Source: Branchiostoma floridae (Eukaryota > Chordata > Leptocardii > Amphioxiformes > Branchiostomatidae). From it: DNA of 64,000 nt. The stretch is taken from assembly GCF_000003815.2 (NCBI RefSeq), contig NC_049995.1:12691436-12755435 (forward strand), in the 5' to 3' direction. The notes under the pieces are model-generated. The model worked only from the letters and a program-made list of their open reading frames with translations. It had not been told where the DNA came from and ran no database searches. Position 1 is the stretch's first letter. Each line of letters starts with the position of its first letter. A program made the position numbers and the translations under genes. Below, piece by piece: positions 1 through 10,900 of this stretch.

Positions 1-2070
1 TCTATTTATCACAGACATACTTTGGTATTATCACACATAATTTGTGTCTTTTGGACTTCGTTACTCCCACGGTCAGCTTTTACAGATTAGTATCTTAGAT
101 GTTTATCTGTATGTCTCTGTGAAGAGTCAATTACTTTAAGTTTCTCCAAAGTTGAGACTGCAACTTACGCATGCATACTGTAAATGCAGAAATGTTCGCG
201 GTTTTCGCGGTGACCACTTTACTGAGAATTTAAAACCACCGCGAACATTTTTCTATTATGATATTAGACTGCAGTCTATGGTGTTACTGCGAACTTAAAT
301 CCACCGCGAAAAGTCCTTTTTCCTGCTACTGCGAAATTAAATCCCCGCGAACTTAAATACATTTACAGTATATGTACAATATAGAACATTGAGTAATCAA
401 AAGTATTTACATGTACCTCTTTTCCAGTATTATACAACAAAATTGTAACAGATGTTGGTTTTACATACATTCTAAGATTGATAGTATCAATAGTTAGGAA
501 TTCGTCCTTTTTTCTAGTTTTCGGTTACACCCATTTTTGTACCTCATGAAAAGGGAATGTTCTGCAATAGAACACTGCTCGTAACATCAGCTAAACATAG
601 CCATTATCCTTAGCCTGTTTCCTATCTAATTTGATAGTAATTACCAAGGACGTTATTACCTATGATTTTAAAAGGCCTTGATCCAGTCAAGGACTACAAA
701 TTTGTCAAGGGCTGGGAATCGGCTTGGGTACGTACTGTAAGCTCATTTATTTTTGTTGGGCAGTAAAACTAAAAGCAGAAACGTTTTCACTGTGTTTTTA
801 AGGAGAGAGAGAGAGAGAGAGAGAGAGAACTTTATTGCACGACATTTGTACATGGTACAATGTATGGCAACAACTATTACACAAAGTACAAAATAGGTGT
901 ATAGAAATTAGAATATGCAATTATGTAGTACAGGAGTGATACATTGCAAACACAACTTCAAGGTGTTTGTTACCCTTCCAAAACTCAGTTCAATAGTCAA
1001 ACTCAGGGGAAACACAGGTGAATCACACCCAGCAGAAGAGTATCTCCTGTGTGTATCCTTCCTTTTTTTCTCTAGTCAGAGGGTTCCTAATATTTGCTTT
1101 AGGTTTTGTTGGTTTTGTTAGGTTTTGTTGCCAATAACAGAGACTGTGATTCGATGTGTTGTGTAATCAATAACTCCTTAAGGGGAGGACTGGGCTGCAG
1201 CAGGCATGCAGGTCCTTGTGTTTCTGTGGGTGGAGTACTAGTAATTGCTCAAGGATACTAGCTATGATTCCAATGGGTTTTGCATGTGTATCCTTCAGTC
1301 ATACATTGGAATCAATGTAGGAAAGTGCATCTGTCCAGTATGTATATAACTATACAGCGAGCTTCTTATTTTGTGCTTGAGAGGTCAGCTGAAAATCAAG
1401 TTGCAAACATTTTCAAATTTACAGTAGAAGCTGCCAGACAGATAATTAATTCTTACCCTAGATAACAGGACACTTATTTTCTTATAACAATCAGTAAATT
1501 TTGTTTGATAGAAGATCTACATGACTTTCAAATGTGTTAAAAACACATGTTAACTATACAAGCCATGTTTGTGTTCTGTCATGTGAACTTGATGTGGGAG
1601 CAACACAGGTGTTGTTATGACATGTTTAGCCTGTGGGACTAGTTATCCTTGTCCCGATAGGTAAATACAGGAGATATGGGTAGTGGTTTTCAGGTAGTGG
1701 TACCCTATGATATGAATCATACATGTTATGTGTCACAGGTCTACTTCTGCTACTAGTACTTGTACCAGGTTGTTCGAAGGTGGGAGTTAAAAATATTTCA
1801 AATGTCATTCCTAACCTGTACACAGTATTCTCAAGAGAATATTTTGCACAGCATAGGGGGCATTTTCGCATGGCAAGTAGTTCAGAGGTGGGGGGGGGGG
1901 CGTTGTGATCTGGGCACGCCCTTAACCAGAAAATGTCGTTATTTTTGAGTATCACTCATTCACAAGTTTTCACAAATGATAAAGTCCAGGTTCAGGTCTG
2001 GACCTGGTCCTGATCCCCTGGACCTGGCTGGACCTGATCTGGACCTGAATTTTCTGTATCGATACCCGCC
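1..2070. other. 5' flank without a recognisable gene
   Basis: I see no supported coding exon here; the open frames are short and lack splice partners. The stretch holds an inverted-repeat element (177-370), a GA microsatellite (about 801-828) and a short interspersed piece beginning with an ACTTTATTGCACGACA motif (about 826-930); related TTTATTGCA-type pieces lie near 24885 and 59530. A block rich in GGACCTG words lies at about 1984-2050. Confidence 0.6.
177..370 (-). mobile_element. MITE with ACTGTAAATGCA ends, copy 1
   Basis: The ends are ACTGTAAATGCAGAAA and its near complement ATACATTTACAGT. The inside is built from TTAAGTTCGCGG / CCGCGAACTTAA words around a central CAGTCTATGG segment. 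No coding capacity is present. The same element recurs at 2173-2382, about 6803-6990, 10908-11100 and 40735-40944, in both orientations, which marks it as a non-autonomous inverted-repeat element. Confidence 0.8.
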
Positions 2071-2172
2071 CCTACTATCCATGCTTACTTGACTGTTCAG
2101 AACAACACTGAGGGTACGTGGAATAAGCCTCTACTTTCTAGCGGACTGAAGCGATGTACGCGTTTATGCAAT
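2071..2172 (+). pseudogene. truncated copy of Vac8-like exon 1 and its 5' flank
   Basis: This stretch matches 2515-2613, the 5' flank and start of exon 1, including the words GGTACGTGGAA and CTAGCGGACTGAAGCGATG. The copied start would read M-Y-A-F-M-Q-Y-C against M-E-A-F-M-E-Y-C in the real exon. It then runs directly into the MITE at 2173, so it encodes no useful protein. It is a tandem duplicate about 440 bp upstream of the functional exon, cut off by or at the transposon. Confidence 0.75.
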
Positions 2173-2382
2173 ACTGTAAATGCATTTAAGTTCACAGGGA
2201 TTTAATTTCACGGTAGCGGGAAAATGCACTTTTCACGATGGATTTAAGTTCGCGGTAATACCATAGACTGCAGTCTAATACCATAGTAGAAAAATGTTCG
2301 CGGTGGTTTTAAGTTCGCGGTGAAGTGGTCACCTGGAAAACAGCCAATATTAATCCACTGCGAATATTTCTGCATTTACAGT
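2173..2382 (+). mobile_element. MITE with ACTGTAAATGCA ends, copy 2
   Basis: A full-length copy of the element at 177-370, in the opposite orientation, with ACTGTAAATGCATTT and TGCATTTACAGT ends. It interrupts the duplicated first exon of the Vac8-like gene immediately after its eighth codon or so. Confidence 0.8.
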
Positions 2383-2595
2383 GCTGCGCATGTTTCTGCA
2401 TCATTTAAAGGAAACACAGCGGGTTTTCCCACAATTGGAGCCAGCAAATAAAAGTAGGACGGGCCACATAGAAGCATGATTTAATCAGGCTAGATTAAAT
2501 CTGTTCCATGTATCCATACTTACATGTAGTATTTCTGTTCAGAGTGACACTGACGGTACGTGGAAGACAGCTCCACCCTCTAGCGGACTGAAGCG

Positions 2596-4928
2596 ATGGA
2601 GGCGTTTATGGAATACTGCGCTTGTTGTCTCTGCTGTGGATGTTACCCCGCCCGAAGGTACCGTGGCGACCTGTACGAACCCCTCCTATTGGACAACGAA
2701 AGAGAGGCCGTCAACAGGTTGCTGAGATTTCTAGAACAAAGTAAGGACTTTGATGAAGATACTTTCTGTGTTATGTATCTGCATGCTATAAAATTTTGAT
2801 TTTCTTTGTTCAATTACTGTAAGTTTTTATAATGTTCTTGGGGATGTTATTTTCACAGTTTTCATATTTCACCACAAAATCTCAACAAAATTAGAAATAT
2901 GCATGTAGGTACTCTGTTGCAACTTGTACAATTGCATTTCAGCCACATATTAAACTGTCAATGATTTTTCTATGGAGGATGTTGACAAAAGTGACTAATG
3001 TAATTGATGGAAAATGGACCATACTAGATGAAATACAGAATTTCAGACTTGTAAATGTTTTGTTTGATTTTTCAGAAGAGGAAAAGCCCCATCTAACAGA
3101 TGAGAGACTCCACGCTCTGTGTACCCTGTCCTACTCTCACTGATAATATTTCATACTTGTTACTGTCTTTTTTCAGAAGAAGAAAAGCCCCACCTAACAG
3201 ACGAGAGACTCCACGCCCTGTGTACCCTGTCCTACTCTGATAATGTGGAGCTGCAGAGGTCTGCAGCGCTCTGTTTCTCTGAGATCAGCTCCAGAAGTGA
3301 GTAAAGCAGTAATTCTTGAGATTTTTGTTACTGTTAGGGTCTTAACCATGCGGCCCAATACAGTCATGTACAACCAACAACTCTACATTGTACAGAAGTT
3401 ATAATTCTCCTTCCAATAGGTAAACAAAATACCGGTATGGCTCTCACAATCACTCACACACAGACTCATTCACTCACTCAATCACTTACCCACTCATTCA
3501 CACTCACTCACTCACTCACTCACTGTCACACTCATTCTCTCACTCACTCCTTCACTCACTCACTCACTCACTCATTTATTTACTCACTCACCCCTCACTC
3601 ATTCTCATTTACTAACTCACTCACTCACTCAGCAACACAAGTGCTCTTTTACTACTCTCACTCATTCACTCTCACACTCACTCATTCAATCTTTGTTAAT
3701 TGATTTCTATTAATTGAACTTTTTTTATTCTTTCTATCCTGTTAGCATTTTCCCAGTAAATTTGTCATCCATGAAATCAAGTTCCAATACAAGGTGCTTT
3801 TAGTAGTAGTTTACATTCCGAATTCTAAATATGGAACCCTTGCTTGCTCCCTCTAGTGCTGGCACCGGTCTCTGTTAACATGATGGAACCTCTGGTGGCT
3901 CTGTTAGAGTCTGAGGACACCCAGGTACAGAGGCACGCCACCCTGGCTGTCAACAACTTCACCCTGCATGGACCTGGTAAGTCTTTATTAACCTTAACTT
4001 GATCACATACCCCATGTGGAACCTCTGGTGGCTCTGTTAGAGTCAGAGGACACCCAGGTACAGAGGCACGCCACCCTGGCTGTCAACAACTTCACCCTGC
4101 ATGGACCTGGTAAGTCTTTATTAACCTTGATCCCCCCATGTGGAACCTCTGGTGGCTCTGTTAGAGTCTGAGGACACCCAGGTCCAGAGACACGCCACTC
4201 TGGCTGTCAACAACTTCACACTGCATGGACCTGGTAAGTCTGTCCTGCAAAAAAGAGTCTACAATCATTTACTTTAAAGGTATATTTAATGATGAATGTA
4301 AAGGTAATCCAATGGCCTTTTTGAGGCCATAGGGGCAGTGGGTTGTTATCCATAGTGTATTGTAAGGCAGAGTCCAACCCTCTCCTTCCACTGCCTCTTG
4401 CCTTTCCAACCAAAGTAAGGTACCAGTTTTTACACCTTTTTTGGAATGAGGAAAGTTGTGTTAAGTGCCTCTCTCAAGGACACAACATCCAGGCAGAAAT
4501 GCCAAGAATCAAACCTGGTACCTGTCAAACTGGAGTCCTCTTGATCACATAACAGAATTAAATATACCTTGAGTCGTCATAACACAGGTGTTTAATTGAT
4601 TATTCTTCCATGACCCCAGAGTCCAACATCCGGACGACCCTACAGAGCGGTGCACTCCATCCCCTGCTGACTCTGCTGAACTCCCCTGACACAGAGGTGC
4701 AGTGTAACGCCTGCGGCTGTATCACTTCACTGGCTACTAATGGTGAGTATAGATAGAAGGTTATGTTTTTGGTAGTGTGTGTGTCTGTGTGTGTGTGTGT
4801 GTGCATGTGTGTGTGTGTGCTGACCCTGCTGAACTCCCCTGACACAGAGGTGCAGTGTAACGCATGCGGCTGTATCACATCGCTGGCTACTAATGGTGAG
4901 TAACTCAGTACCTGTGTGTGCGTGTGTT

Positions 4929-4961
<33 letters not shown>

Positions 4962-7900
4962 CGTGTTTGTGTGGACGTGTGTGTCTGTCTGTGTGTCTGT
5001 GTGTGTGTGTGTCTGTTTGTGTGTGTTTGTGTTTACACACACACACACATGTGTGGACGTGTGTGTGTGTCTGTCTGTCTGTTTGTGTTAACACACACAC
5101 ATGTGTGGACATGTGTGTGTGTGTGTGTCTATGCGTGTGTCTGTGTGTCTGTCTGTCTGTCTGCATGCCTGGATGGATTATCGCAATACTTTGTGTGTAT
5201 ATACTAGTACATACTATTAGGATAATCTTCAGGCAGATTTACTAGTGCATATTATGATAATATCAAAGCTGACCCAGAAGTATAGCTGGCCAAAGGTAGT
5301 CAGCCAGGCAAACCGTGGCTTAGCAGGTGGCACCCTTTGACTATACTCCTTAGCCAGCTTCGATACTATCTTATGCCACTGGTAAATCTGCCTGGAAATT
5401 ATATGTACCAGAAGATATTCGTGAGACCTCCAAATGATTAGATTTTCGCCCCTGGTGAGTTTCTATTGTACTGCAGAAAAACTCCCGGTTATGATATTAC
5501 AGGTCAGTCTGTTCTTTGCAAGCTGTGGTCAAGATTTTTGTGTGGTTGATTCTAAGTTCTTGTGATTAGGAAGAAGTGACATGAGTGACAGTTTGGATCC
5601 TCTCAAATCACCCAGAAAATTACTGTATTAACTTGTATGTTTTAAGCTTTAAGGAGTTCCGTCCACCGTTTAAGTCCCAATTAGATTTTGAATTTTTCTT
5701 TGTTGTTGTTCACTTGTGCTGACCTAAATAAATATTGGATGCAAATTAATGGAACAAAGAAAAGGTGAATATTAGGAATGCAGTGCAACCAGTCACTGAT
5801 TCAAAACCTGTGCATATCTCAGGGTTTTTACGCTGCTTCCTAAATGGATTATCACAGCCATGACTTCAAGTACCAAGCTAGGATTGATGTGTTCAAAAAT
5901 TCGTACTTTCCCAGAACTATCGTAGAGTGGAACTTATTATCACCAAGTACAGTAGAGGCATCTTCTCTGGATAGTTTTAAAGAACGCTTGCAGATAGATG
6001 TGCAGAAGTTAGGTGTGACGGATCGTTCAGTGTAATATAACCAGCTGCTGCCGCACCGCGTGCCTGCGAAGCTGGTGTGTTACGCCGAAGGGCGGTTATA
6101 CCGGCTATATAGATACAGATACAGATACACATGCAATACAAAGTTGTAGAAGTGGATATGCTATATTTCAATCCTCCAGACAACCTTCCAACTTTTTGGT
6201 AAAGAGGCACTGGTATTCCAACCTAAAGTCAACCTAAAACATTTATCAAAATTCATGGGTTCTAAGTGGTGCAGTTGTATACTTACAGCAAAAAAGTGCC
6301 TCTTGCAGGGAGCGACAAAGTGTTGTTTGTTAAACAAAGAATGTATGGCTTATTGGTCATTGGCAATTTTTCTCATGATCTAAGGAAACTGTGCTCAACA
6401 AAGAATGAATAATATGGGGAGGTAAAAGATTTTTTAAAAATTTTTTTCCTTTCAATGGAGTGAAAAGATCTCGTGAATGAGACACTAAGTATGACAGATT
6501 CTGACTGGTCAGATGTGCCAGCTGTCAAATGTTGCAATTATCATTTTGACCTTGTCCTTGTAGCTAAAGCAAAGAGAGAGATCGTGGTGAAACGGGGCTC
6601 CCGACCGCTGCTTCGACTGGCCGCGGACGCAGTAGACCCCAGGGTACAGCGAAATGCAGTTGGAGCACTTCTAAACCTTACACATTTAGGTAAGATTATC
6701 GTTATGTAGATCAATATTATAGTTGTTTATCATTTTAAATATGTTATACACATTGTATATGTTACATTGTATACTCTTTTGTACTTTGTATTGTTACCAT
6801 CGCAGGGATTTACTTTTGTGGCAGCGGGAAAATTGAGTGTTCGTGGTGGTTTTAAGTTCACAGTAGCACCATAGACTGTAGTCTCATACTATAATGGAAA
6901 AATGTTTGCGGTGGTTTTAAGTTCACGGTGAAGTGGTTATCGCAAAAACCGCGAAATCAAAACCACTGCAAACATTTCTGCATTTACAATAGTCTTCAGG
7001 GGTTTGTGATCCCTTATGTCCCACAAGTGGCTTTGGGAACAATCCAGCTTTTATACTGCCTGCCATGTCAGATAATGTTTTCTTTTAATTTCTTCTTTTG
7101 CTAATAGAAAGCAACAGAAGTGACCTGGCAAGAGAAGGCGCTATCAAGGTCTTCAATGATCTCCTATTGGATGATGATACGGAGATTCAGTATTACTGCG
7201 CCGCTGCTCTCAGCAACTTTCCTGTGGACTTTTGGAACAATCAACCCTTTATGCTGCCTGTCATATCAAATAATGTTGTTTCTTTTTACTTCTTTTGCTA
7301 ACAGAAAGCAACAGAAGTGACCTGGCAAGAGAGGGTGCTATCAAAGTCTTCAATGACCTCCTATTGGACGATGATACTGAGATTCAGTATTACTGCGCCG
7401 CAGCTCTGAGCAACATGGCCGTTGACCAGGAGCACAGGAGGATCATGGGTAGTCTGTGGGAGAGGAACATCCCCGGACGACTTATCGCTCTGTTGTCTTC
7501 CATGTCAGACAAGGTTTGATGTCTTTAAATTTACTTTTGTTTCTAAAATTTCTTTTATGGGAGTACATCTAGTAGACATTGTTACTTCTGGCAAGGGATA
7601 AAATGCTTGAAGCATGATTATGCCCTTTTGTGCACCAAAAATTATCCTGGAAAGCAGAGTTTAGCCAGGGCCGACAGAGAATTTGTTTGGCAGCCAAGGA
7701 CCCTAGTTAAGCACTCTGGGGTGGAGTCATTCATGGAGAGAGTTGCTGGCCTAGCTAGGCCAATACTGTAGCTTGTTAGGGAGAGAGTTACTTTGAGAGA
7801 GTTGCTTTGATTTTTTTTTAGCTTAACAGTAATTGTTCATTCTTCTGTAGGTAAGGTGTCAAGCCTGCCTTGCTTTAAGGAATCTTGCATCTGATGGTAA

Positions 7901-10900
7901 GTACATCATAATCATAATAAGTATATTATAAACCCAGCCTTCAAGCTACATTATATAATGCCATATTTTGAAACACATTACTTTTTTTCTCAGAAACAAA
8001 CTAGCGTATAGTGTTTGATCATGTGTAATGGTGCCCTCCAGATTTTAGCGATTTCATTTTTACATTTCAAGGAAAAATATTTGTTTGGGGTACGGCCATA
8101 AATTTTACCAGTAAACAGAATGGTACATCCTACTGTAGAGGTTGTAGAGTTATAAAAGCATTAATATTTATTTTTTCCTCAGAAACGAACCAGCGGTTGA
8201 TCGTGCGTCAGGGCGCCCTGCCCAAGCTGTACCACCTGCTAAAGACAGGCAGTAGGGACACGCAGGTGGCAGCTGCGGCATGTGTCAGGAACCTGTCCAT
8301 CTGCAAGGCTAACCAGGTGATCTAGCAGTAGTAGTATTAGTAGAAGTAGTAATTGTTAGTATCCAGTACTTGATTACACTGTTGCTGTGATCCCTAACAC
8401 ATGGGTAGGCAGTAGGGACACGCAGGTGGCAGCTGCGGCATGTGTCAGGAACCTGTCCATCTGCAAGGCTAACCAGGTACTTGATAACTATTAGGAGTGG
8501 GTATCGGTACGGTACTAATGCAAAACTGTATTTGCTTGTTTGATTGGTTCAGAAAAATTTCAAAAAACGGACCTAAGAAAATGAGTGGACCAGATTTTGG
8601 ACTGATTAGAAAATAAACAGATTATACTGGCAGGTGTCCACATGTTTTGGGAGCTTAATGGTCCAAGAAAATAGTAGTGGAATGAAGTAAAGGAGAGTTG
8701 ATAGTCATTTTTACTTTACTAAGTTTCTACTGTCAATTAAGGGTTACTTACATTCTACTGAGCCCTGCTCCAAATTAACTAGGTTTCAAGCAAAATATGT
8801 GTTTGTCTCTCAGTCTGATAATTTTGAAATTCAGCAACAAATCAACAAATTCAGCTTAAGTTAGTTGACCATGTGAAGCCAGCTTATGGATGATGCAATT
8901 TCTACTTCTATTGCCAGGCGGAGCTTCTACAGGACTGGTTCCTGGCCATCCTTCCCAGGATGCTGAGCGACAAGTCCACAGCTGTGCGCTGCCACGCCGC
9001 AGGCACAGTCAGGAACCTAGTGGACACCGAGAACGCTGAGGTGAGACCTAGGCCTGTTTGGCATATTGAATGTGTTTTGGGTTACCCAACTGAACCTGGC
9101 AAAAACCTGCAGAACATTGGGTACCTTTGTTGGACGCTGCTAAGGGAGCCAGTTCACCTTTAAAAAGTAAATTACAAACTTAAGGTTTTTACAATAGTTA
9201 AGTCAAGTCAAAGTTTATTGTACAGCAGTTGTAATGGGTACAATGTAAGGCAAAGTCATGTACATTGCATAAGACAACTGGCCATATAGAAATATTGATC
9301 TTATATTGACAGGTTACATTAAGATTTAGGTAACAATATTCTGACTAGTACCAGTACTTGCCATTTACATTATTCTAGTACAAAGTATATGTAGGTTCTA
9401 TGCTGTACAATATTGAATGAATATTCTGAAGTCATTTTATGACATCAATATGCTTAGAATTTCTTTTGTTTTCCTCAGGCATTTGTCCAAGCGGGAATTC
9501 TGGATGCCCTGACTGGAAACCTGGTGGACTCAGCCAGTAGTGTGGAGCTGCAGTCAGAAGTCACAGCTGCGGTGGCCATCATGGCTAACAGGGGTGAGTA
9601 ACGGCAACTCTTACAGTAGGGAAGAGATATGTAACAAGATTTGAAAAGCACTACTTTTAAAGATTGTTTTAAACTTAAAAATACAAACTTTTCTGATCAG
9701 AGTTCAACATGTGGCCATCATGGCTAACAGGGGTGAGTTAGCAACTCTTACAGTAGGGCAAGAGATATGTAACAAGATGGAGAAAGCACTACTTGTAAGA
9801 GATTGTTAGAAACTTGTTCACAGAATGGACCCGTCTACCATAGCAACACATCCATGAACTTGGCTGCAAATTTTGGCAAGTCTCAACTATCCTTTAAAAG
9901 ATGTGTTTGTTAGATAAAGTTCATTTGTTTCAATATCTTTTACATGTATTTTAATATCATTCAATTGACATACACATACTGTTGCGCCAAATATGCACAC
10001 CTATGCAATTAAATATTAGACCGTCATGAAATTGTTCATGTAAAAAGAATATGACAGCTAATAATATCAAAATATAGTAGAGTAGAGTAGAGCTACTAGA
10101 GGTCTTCGGTAAACATTGTGCCAAGTTCAAAACTAGCAGCACAGTGGCTCAAGTCAAGGAAAATCCTCTTTTGAAAAGGGGTGAAAGCAAAGTTTTAGTT
10201 TACGATGTCTTGTAGTAAAAACAAGTGTATTGTTCCAGAATCGCCATTAGTGATATTATATGTTACCTGTTGTAACTCTTAGTGTCTTAGTTCTCTTTCC
10301 ATCTAGCCTAGTTTAAAATCACTGTATAAGTTTAGTTTTGCCTTTGCATCCATTAGACCACATGTGGTCCTTCTGTGCATTTAGCCTTTGGGCATGAATA
10401 TGCAATAAAGATTACTAGTATAATGAATTATTATTGTTACAGAGTCTGTCCGAGATCACTTGCACCACACCCGGGAGGGGATTGTCTTCCCAAACCTTGT
10501 TTCCGTGGCAACCAACTGTGAGAATTTGAACGTGCAGTACAACTGTGCCAGTATCATCGGTCAGCTGCTGGTCACAGGTGAGACAATCCACATGAATTGT
10601 TTTTATCTTATGATTCATCAGGGAAAAGGAAATACTTTTTAATTGTGTTAGTCAAGCATAATGATTTGATTGCAACTTTTGTACAATACAAACATTGTTT
10701 GGTCAACTTTTTATGTTCTGTTGAAGTTCTAATTTTAGAAAGATTATCTAAGGTGGTGGGTTTGAACCCAAGCAGGCTTCACTGTTGTAGAAAAAGCACT
10801 TTTAAGTCATTTTCTCACTTGGCTCAGGTGGAAATGAGTACCTTAAGCTATAGTTAGGGACGACCTTCGGATGAGACATTTAATGGGGCTTTTACTTGCT

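Noticed and set aside
3437-3703. 88-codon frame of His, Ser, Leu and Thr
   Set aside because: Produced entirely by the CACT/ACTC repeat; no splice sites keep it in the host gene.
4012-4236. Copies of exon 3 as mutually exclusive alternative exons
   Set aside because: Copies 2 and 3 have donors but no acceptor AG at their start, so they cannot replace exon 3 cleanly.
4600-5245. Long Cys/Val-rich and Thr/His-rich open frames on both strands
   Set aside because: They are six-frame translations of GT/CA microsatellites, with only the real exon 4 (4620-4742) embedded.
5844-6035. Host coding exon in intron 4 of the Vac8-like gene
   Set aside because: The YFPRTI-EWN and SFKERL motifs belong to LINE polyprotein tails, and exons 4 and 5 join in frame without it.
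10746-10800. Possible tRNA gene (GGTTCAAACCC)
   Set aside because: Only a B-box-like word is present; no acceptor stem or anticodon arm could be matched, so a SINE fragment is likelier.
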